NCBI GenBank assembly: GCA_009767595.1
Contig: VSDK01023569.1
Coordinates: forward strand, 17,065-81,064
Origin: Symbiodinium kawagutii
Taxonomy: Eukaryota; Sar; Dinophyceae; Suessiales; Symbiodiniaceae
Direction of reading: 5' to 3'
Length of the DNA stretch: 64,000 nt
Positions within the stretch are counted from its first letter, which is position 1, and each line of letters starts with the position of its first letter. The notes beneath the pieces are model-generated. The model ran no database searches. It saw nothing but the letters and a program-made list of their open reading frames with translations, and was not told where the DNA came from. Below are positions 23,526 to 34,248 of this stretch, piece after piece. The position numbers were made by a program, and so were the translations under genes.

Positions 23526-23613
23526 TTATTTTTTGTTTCCATAAAGCAGCACGGATGGCCCCCTGGCGTCACCGGTGGTCACAGTATCCATCCATGACCC
23601 GCCACGCGGTGAG

Positions 23614-23667
23614 GCATCCCAGCGGACGAGGTGATTTATGCTGCGTGCATCAGCGCCTTTGGGACAG
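23614..23667 (+). CDS. PPR protein, exon G
   Basis: Fifty-four bases between cgcggtgAG and GGGACAG|GCCCGG (GC donor): IPADEVIYAACISAFGTG with split codons at both edges. This is the first helix of a PPR repeat. The intron before it and the intron after it both have GC next to AG on each side, so the splice point is locally ambiguous by two bases. Confidence 0.75.
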
Positions 23668-24593
23668 GCCCGGCGCAGTGCAGCTGCTAGCTGCTAGTGC
23701 TAAAGCATGGATGCCACCAATGGCTACAGCATAGGTGTTCCATGGTGGTTGGTCCATGTTCATATGACTGGTGCCTCAAGGAGAGAGATAGCTGGTTGGT
23801 TTCCATCTATGCTGGTTGGAGAGGGCATCATGCTGTGCTAAAAAAATGCTTGATGTTGGTGTAGCCGCCACATTTGTAGCTTTCATCAAGGCGGGGGTGT
23901 ACAAGTACCCCCCCAAAGCTGCTCCTGGTTGTGTTTAATTATTAGATATATTAGATGATTACTAAATGATGGTAGTGCTTATTAGATCTAATTTGGTTTT
24001 ATTAGATCTTAATAGATCTTATACGCTCATTATTAGCTCGTTATCGGCTAACTCTTAGCTAATTAATAGCTAATTATGAGCTCCAGTAGTTTCCATAAAC
24101 CGAGTAATCTCGTCCATCGGTACCGGCACGACAGGATTGGGGCTGAACTGGGGCTGAGGGTTAGGGTGGCACTCACGATAGCGTATAGCACTCACAAGAA
24201 GAGCAGCACTCAATTGTATAATAAACATCAATAAGAACCGTCCATGATTGATAAGATCCACATTCACGCTTTTCATCTACTGGCATAGCTATCGATGATG
24301 ACCCGGCGAAGCGGTTTGCACGTCGTGGTTATCGCGAGGAAAATTCAGCATCCCGGTTCAAGTCTGTTCGGGAGCCATATCTCCGCCACTGACAACAGCT
24401 AATCATCAATTCAATGCAATAAGACAGCCCGAGATCAAGGTTTCCGAACTCAAACTTATCTCGGCTTTGCCATAGGAATCGATTGTCAACTCTTATTGTC
24501 ACTATGAATCATAAATCATTGTAAGTTGAAGCACAATTAGATTAACGATGAGGGATCTTGAGGGTACCTTCCATTGATGCCGTTTATGGAATA

Positions 24594-24707
24594 TAGGTAT
24601 GAGTCAAAACCCTGTACCCCAGGTCCCCCCACTATTAACCATTGTTTTTCCATTGTTGGTGGAAATCCCCCGTTAGTTGGTTGATTAATATTGACCCATA
24701 GGCATAT
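24594..24707. mobile_element. Family B inverted-repeat element, reverse orientation
   Basis: Reads ggtatgagtcaaaaccctgt at the left and gattaatattgacccatagg at the right. The ends are imperfect inverted repeats of each other, and the internal accattgtttttcc is the complement of the agggaaaacaatggt string of the forward copies. Confidence 0.6.
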
Positions 24708-24772
24708 TGATACTTCAGGTTTTATTTGAAGGGTTTGATGGATTTCATTCTGCCAACGGTAGGCGTGCAATG

Positions 24773-24850
24773 GCAGCGCGCCCTGAGCTTCCTTGGGTTG
24801 GCCGGTGGCTCATGGGTGGCGCACTGTGCTGCGATCAGCGTAACGTGGCA
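24773..24850 (+). CDS. PPR protein, exon H (3' edge uncertain)
   Basis: Starts after aacggtAG with gc, completing the split codon of exon G: GTG-VQWQRALSFL, the second helix of a PPR repeat. Further on the frame shows AHCAAISV, a likely next first helix, so the exon may continue or be two exons. I cannot find the downstream part of this gene; later exons may be beyond my recognition. Confidence 0.6.
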
Positions 24851-24899
24851 CGACTCGTGGCACGGGCCGGGGGGCAGTGGGGTACCAATCTTTGAGTAC

Positions 24900-25440
24900 C
24901 TTTGAATGGTTGACTACATACTGGTTCTTATGATCAATGAGTCGCTATCTAGTTGTTGACTTTCGTGGGCGTCTAATGACTGGCGACTGATCAACTAATG
25001 GTTGTTCAATGATCGACTGACCGTTCATGAATTGTTATGTGCTAGTTAATGACAGTGACACTGCTGTCCGAATCTCACTTTTCCCGGTCAACTCTGACAG
25101 ATGGTGATGAGGTGTCCAGCATCTCCCTGTGTTTTGGAAACAGCCATGACTGATTCGTTACATTGCTGTACGCTGTTGTTCTTGGAGGTGGGTGAGACAA
25201 AGCATTGCACGTTGCGTCTTGCGTCCAGCAATCTTCAACTCCCGCAACAACTTTCACACAAAGAGGACTCCGCTCAGAAACAAAAGCATGTTCAAAGACA
25301 GGGGTGGACCATGGTTTATCAACAGGTAACAATACCATATAGAAAAAAATTGAATTTACTGAGCTGCAGAGGCCTGTGAGAAAGCTGCTCTTTGGCAAAG
25401 AGCCTTGGCCCTTTTGGCGACACAACCGGCGAATGCGGAG
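24900..25440. other. No gene seen
   Basis: Overlapping frames on both strands around 25075-25640 reflect the following microsatellites. Nothing supported. Confidence 0.4.
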
Positions 25441-25459
25441 GTGGGGGCTGCGCGTCACA

Positions 25460-25570
25460 GGTTGGTGGGTGGTTGGTTGGTGGGTGGTTGGTTGGTGGGT
25501 GGTTGGTTGGTGGGTGGTTTGTGGTTTGTTGTTGGGTGGGCGTATTTTTGCATAAGGGTACAGCAGTAAG

Positions 25571-25609
<39 letters not shown>

Positions 25610-25690
25610 GAGAGAGACACACACACACACGCACACACACAGAGACCCAGCCAAGCCCAACGAGAGAGAGAGAGAGAGACCCAGAGGGAT
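25460..25690. repeat. Compound repeat: GGTTGGTGGGTG, (GA)n, (AC)n, (GA)n
   Basis: A 12-base minisatellite (about 25460-25530) is followed by AG/GA runs (25570-25616), an AC run (25616-25641) and another GA run (25660-25680). Long frames through it (to 26186) are composition artefacts. Confidence 0.9.
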
Positions 25691-26299
25691 TAGCGTTTGT
25701 ATACGCTCACATACATTCATATGCGATCAAGTCCGTATCTGCGTACATTTGGGCATGCCAAAGTGTTGTGCACCTGGTGTTAACACCCACGCACATAGAG
25801 GACACTATGTTGGCATGTTCCTCTACCCAGGAGTAATGCTGACACGTATTTACGCGAACCCGAGGATTCAAGTTCCTTGTCCATTGGGTATAGGCAATCT
25901 TGATGACTGGGAAGGGTGGACCATGCATGGGCTGCAGCTGTTTCCCTGCGGCTTGACCTGCTCCCAGGCTTTGAATGTCGCCATGAGCGCGGCCGTCAGC
26001 GTGTCTCGGTGTCCTGGTCGGCCCGGGCACAGCTCAACTGGTCGAACCCAGTGGTGTACCCATGCGTCATGGCATGGTAGGGCATCCCAACGCTTCCGTA
26101 GATGTGCGGCAGGTCAAGGTTTTGACAGGTGCGGTCACTTGTGTCAACTGGGACTGAAGCCACACCACTCAGTGATGCATATTTGATCATAGTTGAATCT
26201 AGGTGAACATAAGAGCGTGACAGCATGTCCAAAGATGCAGCCCCGTCCTCCCAAGAACTCTTGTAGCATTCCCTAGATTCGAAAGCATTGAAAAAAGAG

Positions 26300-27217
26300 A
26301 TGGCAGAGTCGCTGATTCGGGTGAGAAATTTGGCTGGAGCCCTGGTACTGGAAACATCTCATTCAGACTCACTGGAAGAGCTTCAGAAGAAGACCAGTGA
26401 GGCGTGTGGCGCGCCTGCGGGAATTCTGAGATTTGTTAAGGACAATGAGCCCTTAACGACCCTTGAGAACGTCACTGATGAGGTGGTGCTGATTGTTGAT
26501 GAAAGCCCATACTACAGCTGGGAAATTGCAAGAAATCCGGACCGTCAATATCTCAAAGGCTCCGAGGCAATGGTTGAATTTGTCGACCCGCAGAACTTGT
26601 CACACCCCGATTATGTGAATGTTCTTAGTCAAGTTCCTATTGAGCAGGGCGTGCACTTTGTAGAGTTTGTGATGCACTCCCTGATGGATGAGCAGTGGTG
26701 TGGCGTGACTTTCTTTGACGAAAGGGCAGGCTGCCGAGGTGGAAATGTCCCGGGATGCTACTACTATTCCGGCCGTCGATCTAGCCACACTGGCCACTTG
26801 GACGCAAGCCGTGAGAGAAACCATCGGCTCTGTATGGAACATGTGAAAAGTGGTGATACCATTGGACTTCTGCTAGATGCCAATCGCGGGGCGGCTCTCT
26901 TCTCTCTCAACGGGATCTTCCAAGGTGGCTCCAAACTCCCAAAACGTCCCATGTATTTGTGCACCGCATTGGATGTCTATGGTGACTTGGTGGAACTCAA
27001 GCGTCGTGATCCGGAAGAATTTCCAGTCCAGCTAGAGGAGGCCATGAAGACGCCGTTGTTTTCGGACGAAGATTTCTTTGACCGGGACTATGACCATGAA
27101 GAAGCATTGCGATGGGACCCCTGGCCTCGGTCGTTGGAAAGGCGCACCCAAGAAGAGCATTTGGATTCACAGTCGTTAGGGGACCGCAACATGGAACCAA
27201 GCAGCCTTGATGAGTGA
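26300..27217 (+). CDS. SPRY-domain protein with N-terminal ubiquitin-like region (305 aa)
   Basis: Single exon. I take the ATG in gagATGGCA as start; the few open codons before it have no ATG. Residues about 4-60 (LIRVRNLAGALVLE, later EELQKKTSEACG and EVVLIVDES) have the beta-beta-helix-beta order of a ubiquitin-like fold. Residues about 75-245 match a SPRY domain, a beta-sandwich that binds partner proteins. The best anchors are the GDTIGLLLDANRG strand near residue 185 and the FSLNG strand just after it. The acidic C-terminus is presumably disordered. No RING, B-box or other catalytic domain is present, so it is likely an adaptor. The lack of introns, beside intron-rich genes, suggests a retrocopied gene; it is intact, so probably expressed. 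I am confident of SPRY and less so of the ubiquitin-like part. Confidence 0.85.
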   Translation: MAESLIRVRNLAGALVLETSHSDSLEELQKKTSEACGAPAGILRFVKDNEPLTTLENVTDEVVLIVDESPYYSWEIARNPDRQYLKGSEAMVEFVDPQNLSHPDYVNVLSQVPIEQGVHFVEFVMHSLMDEQWCGVTFFDERAGCRGGNVPGCYYYSGRRSSHTGHLDASRERNHRLCMEHVKSGDTIGLLLDANRGAALFSLNGIFQGGSKLPKRPMYLCTALDVYGDLVELKRRDPEEFPVQLEEAMKTPLFSDEDFFDRDYDHEEALRWDPWPRSLERRTQEEHLDSQSLGDRNMEPSSLDE

Positions 27218-28700
27218 GGCTTGGGTGGGGTCGTGCTGGGCTGCTGTACAGACTTGCAGCCGCCACATGCCAGGGAGCAAAAGAAATTGCACACACACAC
27301 ATTTGCAGATGTTGGCAGATTCATTTCCATCCCTGTGAACCTAGAATCAGGACAGGATTGTGGAATGGCATGGGATCCGCATTGCACAATAACTTGGTGC
27401 AAAGCAGTTTTGGCCTTTTCCCAAAACAGCACCTGCAGCAAAAGTTGACATTGAGGATGTTGTTTCAATGAGTTGTGATTAAGAGCACACCTTTTTGTTG
27501 TATCCAGCTCATACTTGATAGGCTACTCGATTCTATGCTACTGAATTTCTCCATTTCCACCAATGTCCCCAGATTGCTGGCTCCATTCCACAAGACCCAA
27601 AGATGCCGCAAAATGGCAGTGATGCCCGTCGATTGTCACCCGCTGGTGTCTGATGTTTCTGATGCTGAACATGGCCAGTGTTGGTTGGGACTCGTATTCT
27701 CAGAGTTCCAGAGAGCCCCATGCAACATCCTCAAGCTTCGGAAGAGGTTCCGGCCTCGAATTGATGGCTCACGCACATGGTCCATGTCAGAACCGACTAC
27801 CTGCAGTGTTAATGCCACGCGACTGTTTGAGAAACCCTGCGAGGAGGAGATGTTAGGGTGTTTACGACTACTGAACGGTCAGTTCATGATATTCTGGTTG
27901 TTGGTTTTACGTTTAAGATTGGAAGAAAAAAGGTGTGGACGACAAATATTGTCAACTTTTGTCAATATTTTTGCGATGGTTGGCTGATCAACTCATATTT
28001 CTGACATGGCTTACAGCAAAAAAACAGTTTTGGATGTCAGCATGCCATTTCCCCATGGTGTCGGCTGATCATGGGCTGCTTGGAGATCTTGTTGGATGCT
28101 ACAGCAACCGTTCGAGAACTGCATTTGATCTTCTCTGGCTGCGATGGTTACCGCAAGGCCACTGTCACTTGGCGACACGTGGAACTCAGGCGGCTGAGGT
28201 GTTGGGGTCCTTGACATGGTACCGCCCAAATGGATCCAAACGGTGCTTCCGTGGTTTACAACAGAGTGTTGGATGATTTGGAGTACTTATCACCTAAGAA
28301 CATGTCCCTATGTTTCAACCGGTGCTGTCAGGCTGTGGTTTTGCTTAATTAATCCTGTCGTGGGGGAGGTGAAGGCCGAAGTCTTAACCACGGATCAGTT
28401 GAGGCTTAGCCCCTTAGTTGTTGCATCTACTGGGAGGTGGACGACTACACCATTGCCACAGGGAATGGGTGAACATCTCGATGACAGGTTCAGACTCTGA
28501 CGAACATCGGCCACATTCGCTGAGTTTTTTCATGACTTTGGCATGTTCACTGGAGCCATTGCATTCCATCACTCCGAGGAAAAAAAACACCCCATCATAC
28601 AGTAATCACACCCCATGAGATGATTGGGAACCGCAAAAATACTTGGTTTAGTACAAGGATGACTTGGGGGTACCATGGGGTACTGCTATGACTCGAGAAA
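27218..28700. other. Region without supported gene
   Basis: Several mid-sized frames (for example 27475-27987 and 28216-28500) show no domain and are contradicted by overlapping frames. The part 28270-28520 could be a decayed coding piece. Confidence 0.3.
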
Positions 28701-28715
28701 CCCACATGGCTCCAG

Positions 28716-28854
28716 TGCTCCGCAACCGTCAGCCCCAGCACTGGCGGAGGTCGATGGCAGCCTGGGCTTGGTGCACTTCTCCTCAGCCAGCCTGGCCAGT
28801 CGCGCTGTGGAAGCTGAGCTGACTGCGCCGTGTGTGTGCCATTTGTGGTTGAAG
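28716..28854 (+). CDS. Exon-like segment with GAAG|GTGAAG donor
   Basis: The frame gives APQPSAPALAEVDGSLGLVH, then FSSASLASRAVEAELTAP, and ends CHLWLK at a GT donor. It is coding-like in composition and stands out from AT-rich flanks. A stop-free minus frame also crosses part of it. No domain recognised. Confidence 0.4.
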
Positions 28855-28899
28855 GTGAAGCAAAAGTCAAGCATCAATTCCTTTAAATACACTTAAGCG

Positions 28900-29940
28900 A
28901 ACTAAGACTTGAATTGTTTTTGATCTTATTGAGCTCATAGATGCCAATATTCATATTATGAATGCCAGTTGCTTGTTAAGCATCAGTGCCAACTGGTTTC
29001 TTCGTACTCAAAGGTAGCTGGCTGCAAAATGACCATTGCCAATAGATCAATTGTCTACTACAACTAGTGGGTTTTGCATTGCTATGATTGCTACCAGGTG
29101 GTATTGGATCATGCTTGCTTATGAGCTAACTGCTTACTAGGTCAAGATAGGTCAAGACGATCGTTTTTCGTGGCCCAACACCTATCCATCAGCAATAAAT
29201 CATGACCCAACCAGCTTGTTCATTGGTCCGGAAATCCAGGTTCACAAGCAGGTGAATCAACAAAAAGCAGGTAGAATCATCATCTAGCCAGTGGTGCTGG
29301 TTATAATCATGACCTAATCAAGTGATTCAAGCATTAACAAACTGGCTATGCTTAGGAGTTCATTCACTATATAATTATTATAGCAACCCTTCCCCAACAT
29401 GATTAACTCACCAACCTTCCCCTAACCCCCTAGATATCCCCCAAAGTTATGAGTGGCAAATCATGGCAACCTGGGGGGACGATCACCCACCTGGACGATT
29501 CCAATCCTGGGGAAGCACTGGCGCCGAGATTTCAGCTTCGCCCTGGCAAGAGTCAGTTTTCTGGGTCAATGTCTATGACAGAGAACAGTTTTCCGGGAAG
29601 AGTCAGTTTTCTGTTTGTTTTCTGGGTTAGCTGACCGTGAGGGCCAAGCCAATGACAGAGATTTCCAAAGAGGGAACCCACCGTTTGGGGCTATTCAGTT
29701 CAGACTCGGCATCACGCATCCCAAAGCCCATGACCTTTGTCATGAGAACGTGCCTTTCTCAGCTTAGGGGGGCGATGCCAAGTGGTGTTAAGTTGGCTGC
29801 CAGGGTATCTACAAGCATGCATAGGTCGTGACAAATATATGCAGATATTGCCGTATGAATACTACAGGGGCTTAACATAGCTTAGCCAAGGAACTTAACA
29901 AACGCATCCACGGCATCCAACCATCGCAGTTGCGATTCGA
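28900..29940. other. No supported gene
   Basis: AT-rich DNA (28900-29420). At 29530-29625 the string gcaagagtcagttttctg and its near copies recur. Nothing coding that I would defend. Confidence 0.35.
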
Positions 29941-29944
29941 TTCT

Positions 29945-30100
29945 GCAAGGATGCGCGGCGCGGTACCACTTGGACGCCTCATGGCGAGCTCGTGTCCATG
30001 CGTGTAGCGGGCTCCGCGGGCACACCGAGGAAGGGCCCCACAACGCCACGTGTCACTGGGTGCATCCACGGCGCCAGAAGTGGCCAGCAACGTGTGTTGA
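29945..30100 (+). CDS. Weak exon-like GC-rich segment
   Basis: The + frame GCAARYHLDASWRARVHAC, then HWVHPRRQKW, is open, but two minus frames are as well. Strand is uncertain. Confidence 0.2.
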
Positions 30101-30111
30101 TTTCTGTGTCA

Positions 30112-30275
30112 GGTTGGTTGATACAAATCTTTGGTTGATCATGATCATGGATGATCTGTTGATCTGGTTGATCATCGTTGATCTGTTGGTTGATCATGGT
30201 TGATCTGTTGGTTGATCATGGTTCATCTGTTGGTTGATCATGGTTGATCATGGTTGATCATGGTTGATCTGTTTT
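30112..30275. repeat. GGTTGATCATGGTTGATCTGTT minisatellite
   Basis: Tandem, diverged units of ggttgatcatg/gttgatctgtt, each carrying the TGATCA palindrome. Confidence 0.85.
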
Positions 30276-30643
30276 GCCTTGGTTCAACTATTTCGGGATG
30301 GCATGCCACAACAATGTGAATGTCAGCCAACCCGTAGGACAGATTCTGAGTAGCTTTAAGATTTTCAAGGATTTTTGAGGTATGCTTCAGTTGGTTGCAT
30401 GTCATGACTTAGTTGTCAAGCAGTTTGCGGAATCGTGTCCCAGATCATGAGGTGCTTTGCTGAGACTGGGAATTGGAACTCTTTGTATGGCTCATTTTTG
30501 ACCTTGCCACAGGCGCAATGGTTTCAGATGGTTGGTGACCTCTCAAACCTTTCTTGGTAGAACATGGTCCAACTATAGGTGCTGTTCCTCGATCATGTCA
30601 TGGATAACCTCACACGTTACCCGGGTGTACCTGGGTGGTGGGA

Positions 30644-30777
30644 GACCTTGTCATCCACGAAGCCGAGGCCCAGCACAGCAAACAGCTGCTGCTGCATGCC
30701 ATGGAACAGAAGTCCTGCAAGGACCTGGAGCTCGCCATCGGCAACGCCTTGGAGACGCGGCGCTGTATCAACGCTTG
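30644..30777 (+). CDS. Exon of helical-repeat gene (30.6 kb)
   Basis: The frame reads LVIHEAEAQHSKQLLLHAME, then QKSCKDLELAIGNALETRRC, and ends near aacgcttG|GTTTGC. The segment H-A-M-E-x(5)-L-x-x-A-I-x-x-A-L matches the pattern of other exons here (A-L-x(5-7)-L-x-x-A-I-x-x-C). Coding-like and distinct from its flanks. The left edge is uncertain. Confidence 0.5.
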
Positions 30778-30854
30778 GTTTGCTGGCAGCTAGGTAGCCG
30801 TGGATGCACAGAGCATAGATGGCTCGTGACATAAACGCACACATGAGCACCCTC

Positions 30855-30912
30855 TTTATATATATATATATATAGATACACACACACACATATATATATA
30901 TATACACATACT
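30855..30912. repeat. TA and CA dinucleotide tracts
   Basis: Two TA runs separated by a CA run. Confidence 0.9.
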
Positions 30913-31160
30913 TGTGTGTAGTATGTATATATGCATCCAGGATTCAGATGTAGAGACGCACTGTCACATGCACAGATTCCGATTTGTATCCTGCACGCAG
31001 GCATGCGCACCAGACAGATGTATAAAAACAAGCATATCATACCGTTATTTCAATACAGATATAGAAATGCCTCTGAACATGCATCACAGGCATCACGTGC
31101 ACATGGACAGGACACAAGGAGACAGGTCTAGGTCTCCAACCCCAGCCTTGCGTAGCTGAG

Positions 31161-31271
31161 GAGTTCTGGCCTCAAGGCGATCCCGATCTCCAGCAGAGCC
31201 AGGCTTTGTTGGCCCAGCTGAGTCGTCCCATCGAGATGCGCCGGGCCTTATGTGCACATGGACGTGCACAG
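31161..31271 (+). CDS. Exon-like segment with GC donor
   Basis: Between tagctgAG and TGCACAG|GCGAGG. It reads EFWPQGDPDLQQSQALLAQL, then SRPIEMRRALCAHG, exactly 37 codons. A helical, coding-like stretch. I place it tentatively in the same gene as the neighbouring exons. Confidence 0.5.
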
Positions 31272-31524
31272 GCGAGGAAAGGTGAAAAATTGTGGGTGAG
31301 TTCTGGGTGAGTTTGGGATGTGGGGAATTGGTGGCGGAGGTTTCCCCATGTGACTCTAGCCATGGCTACTTGATCTCTTTCCGGCATGTTTCTCAACACC
31401 AAAGTCCACTGAACAGGGCAAAGTTGGGAGGAAAGTAGAGTGGACTTGCAGGCAGGCGTTTGGACTTATAGGTGTTTTGGCAGTTTGTAAGAGTAAGAGG
31501 CCTGTCTACCTACTTCATCTACTT

Positions 31525-31558
31525 CTCACTCTCTCTCTCTCTCTCTCTCTCTCTTTAT
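31525..31558. repeat. CT dinucleotide microsatellite
   Basis: About 14 uninterrupted CT units. Confidence 0.95.
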
Positions 31559-31770
31559 CTACCTACAGTAGCCATTCGTCTCTTTGTCCATTTGATCATT
31601 GGTACAGGGATACATGAATTCAGGATATTCTAGGCCTGCACGCAGAAAGGAACAGGAGCCAGATTGGGGTAGCAGATGCCACCATCCATCCCTGTTCCAA
31701 CTATAAATCCCCAAGTTGCACATCTTCATGGCCATCACGTCCACCATCCCCGGAGGGTCCCTGAGCTCCC

Positions 31771-31965
31771 AGGTGAAGTTGGCCAAGTGCCACCCCCGCC
31801 GCGACGACACAACGCTGCCGGGGCGCCGCGCCCGGGAGGCGCGCGGCGAGGCGCTCTGGGCCGCGACCGCCGCGCTGAGCTCGGCCGCGCCGTCGGCCTC
31901 GGTGGCACGAAAAACGGAGAGGGCGGCGAAGGAGTTCTCGGACGCTGGGATTCCCTGGGGGGAGA
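31771..31965 (+). CDS. Exon-like GC-rich segment
   Basis: After gagctcccAG the frame reads VKLAKCHPRRDDTTLPGRRA, then a long A/R/E-rich helix with ALWAATAALSS and ARKTERAAKEFSDAG. Very GC-rich; another + frame is also open, but this one has the more protein-like pattern. The donor is not clear. A GTGGAAACTGAATGG-type short repeat follows at 32015-32125. Confidence 0.45.
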
Positions 31966-32129
31966 CCGGGTGGGAAAGCCCCATGGGGGAAAGTGAGTGA
32001 GGTGGGAACCTGGGGTGGTGGAAACTGAATGGAAAGCTATAGGGACACTGTGGTGGCAAAGCCCAGTGGAAACTGAATGGAAACTGTGGTGGAACACCTT
32101 GTGGAAACCCTTGTGGAAACCGGGGAAAA

Positions 32130-33005
32130 TCGATGGGAACCTGAGATGCCAGTGTGAAAGACGACTACATAGATTTTATTGGTTTGGTGGATCGACAATA
32201 GTTTCCACCGTGAGGTGAGGTGAGTTTTCTGCTAACAGGGAGCTGCCAGGAGCGACCAGGACAAGGAGTGGACCAAACGGTAGTTGTTAAGCATTGAAAG
32301 TCACCAATGTTCAGCTGGCAACATTGAAATCCCAGAAGAAGGAGCACATACAGAAATAGGATGAAAGAGGATGGTATCTAAGTAGTGTGAATATTTGTTT
32401 GGTTTGCAAGTGCTGCTGAGGCTACGCCACAGTGGGTCTCCAGATGTCATTTGCATAGTACGATGGGAGTGTTGGCCAAGTGACTGTTGAGGTTAAGAAG
32501 CGTTTGTTAAACATTCAATTTGGCTTCATTTGTACATGTCACCAGTGCACAACCATGGCGTAGTGAGTGCCAACACTTGGATGACACTTTAATAGTCAAT
32601 AGTCTTTCGGCCCCGAGTTCTGCACTGCTGTCATGTCTTGTGCATTTTTGTTTTCTGTTTGGAGTTTTCTCCCCGCTGCTTGATGCCCGTCCCTTTCTAT
32701 CTCATACCGCATCCAACTCTTAGTATGGAGTCATTGTAGCTTCTCCCTGCATTCATCCAGAAGCAGTGCGACCATCCCCAATGAAACCAATCCATTTCAC
32801 ATTCCAACGCCATGGGCCATGGAGCAACAATTGTGCCACCACCGCCAAGTGCAAGAACTGTACGTTCGACCCACGCTTCACATCATCCTCGTCCTAAACT
32901 CTGACCCTTCTCATTTGTACTTCCTACCAGGTCCTACCAACGCTCACTCACCCTTAGCCGTATCCTGATCAGCTACTGTCACATCGGCATACCGAAGCAT
33001 CCGCC
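32130..33005. other. Intron or intergenic DNA, no gene seen
   Basis: No repeat or exon-like block stands out. Confidence 0.4.
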
Positions 33006-33008
33006 CAG

Positions 33009-33135
33009 GACAGCTGGGCCAACTCAGCCTGGGCTGATCTATCACAGGCTTTGGAAGCGCGCAACTTTGACGCTCTGCCAGAGGCAATTGAAGAATGTGA
33101 GGCGGTTGTGTCAGCCATCAATGCCGCAGGAGACC
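33009..33135 (+). CDS. Exon of helical-repeat gene (33.0 kb)
   Basis: After ccgcccAG the frame reads DSWANSAWADLSQALEARNF, then DALPEAIEECEAVVSAINAA. The pattern A-L-x-x-x-x-x-x-L-x-x-A-I-x-x-C is the same helical-hairpin signature as at 46.1 and 49.2 kb. The 3' edge is not certain. It lies just upstream of the retrotransposon, suggesting that the element is intronic. Confidence 0.55.
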
Positions 33136-33449
33136 TAGCCCCTTGCCATCTGAATTTCAGGCATCAGCCGTCATCAAATCATGTCACTACATACCAAATC
33201 GGATGGATAAGCATTCCAGAACATTCCAAACGCTCGACTCCACTGCGCTCAGGGTCTGGGTTGTAGTTGTTTCAGCTAGTGTAACAGTTGCGGGTAGTTA
33301 TGACTTATGACAAGGATCTGCGGAGGTTTCTTGGGTTAAGCAGGTCATCCTTCCGGAATGGAACGGCACCGCTTGTGGTGGGCTGGGCCTTTGGCAGCGA
33401 ATTTTGGTGAATTTTGGTCCCCTAGATGACCTCTCATGCACTTATGTGC

Positions 33450-33458
33450 TGGCTCAAG
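33450..33458 (+). promoter_or_regulatory. Possible spliced-leader relic before element 1 ORFs
   Basis: tggctcaag equals the last nine bases of the dinoflagellate spliced leader and lies 20 bases before the first ATG. The second element has the same 12-base string ctggctcaagaa at the same place. The nine-mer also occurs elsewhere in the window (about 7150, and on the minus strand at about 15033), so chance cannot be excluded. Confidence 0.4.
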
Positions 33459-33477
33459 AAACTGGGATCAAAGGTAG

Positions 33478-34248
33478 ATGGACCGGCCCCTAGCTGTAGG
33501 CGCGGCAGGTGGGTCCGTTTCTGCCTTGTTGCTGAAACTCGTCGCCGACGCCATATCCAGTGCCTCGGCCCACGCCTCGCTGCTTGACTGCCCACTGGTG
33601 GATTGCCAGTGTCCTGACATTTCGGTGGGGGATATTCACTTGGGGCCTCTGGACCTGAAAAGTGTGGTGGTTGGTGTAACGATTGGTTTGGCATTGGGAC
33701 CTTTGCTGGACCTCTTCTTTGTGCTTCGAGCTGCCTGGCGCAACTGGGTAACTTCGAGGCTCAGGGAATTTTCAGCTACCTTGACCCTTGAGGTCAATCA
33801 CCTTCGCTCGGACCTTTCGAGCGTGCAGCAAAGGCTCTCCGATCTGGAGGGCAGGACGCCTGACACAGCTTTCGAGCTTGTGTCCTCTCCTCGACCTGGA
33901 GCCTCAGCCGAAGAGCGTGGTGCGGGTTATCGAGTGGGAGCCGAACGTGAGTCAGCTGCCAGGTCCATTGGCCAGTGGATCCGTCGGTGCTTGAATCGTC
34001 AGCCCCGAGGACTTTCAGGGCGTGAAAGGATCTCCCTGCGCAACCGGTTTTACTTGGTTGCCCAGGACTTCCAGAACAACCGCTACAATCCTCCCCTGGT
34101 CTTTGAAACTTGGGCCAGGTGTCAAGAGCTGGTGGTGGTGTCTGGACAGCCGGGGGACAGCATCTTTGTTGGTCTCCCTTCCAAGGAAGAGTGTCGCATC
34201 GCAGTGCGTGAAGCAGGTCTTGAGTGCCCTGCTTCGCTTAGGCAATGA
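33478..34248 (+). CDS. Retroelement ORF0: single-pass membrane, coiled-coil protein (256 aa)
   Basis: The ATG at 33478 is the first after the leader-like string. Residues about 62-84 (VVVGVTIGLALGPLLDLFFV) form one clear membrane segment. Residues about 95-125 have the heptad look of a coiled coil (LEVNHLRSDLSSVQQRLSDL). The C-terminal part (about 165-250) is basic and globular, with RFYLVAQDFQNNRYNPP and SIFVGLPSKEE; its role is unknown. DIRS elements are not known to me for such a protein, but element 2 has a comparable ORF at the same place, so it is a conserved part of this lineage. The stop codon overlaps the next ATG (ATGA), which favours coupled translation. Confidence 0.75.
   Translation: MDRPLAVGAAGGSVSALLLKLVADAISSASAHASLLDCPLVDCQCPDISVGDIHLGPLDLKSVVVGVTIGLALGPLLDLFFVLRAAWRNWVTSRLREFSATLTLEVNHLRSDLSSVQQRLSDLEGRTPDTAFELVSSPRPGASAEERGAGYRVGAERESAARSIGQWIRRCLNRQPRGLSGRERISLRNRFYLVAQDFQNNRYNPPLVFETWARCQELVVVSGQPGDSIFVGLPSKEECRIAVREAGLECPASLRQ

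Noticed and set aside
25392-26186. A 264-codon + frame
   Set aside because: It spans a minisatellite and three microsatellites; composition is dictated by the repeats and no domain is visible.
27475-27987. A 170-codon + frame as a gene
   Set aside because: No domain, poor composition, and competing frames on both strands of similar length.
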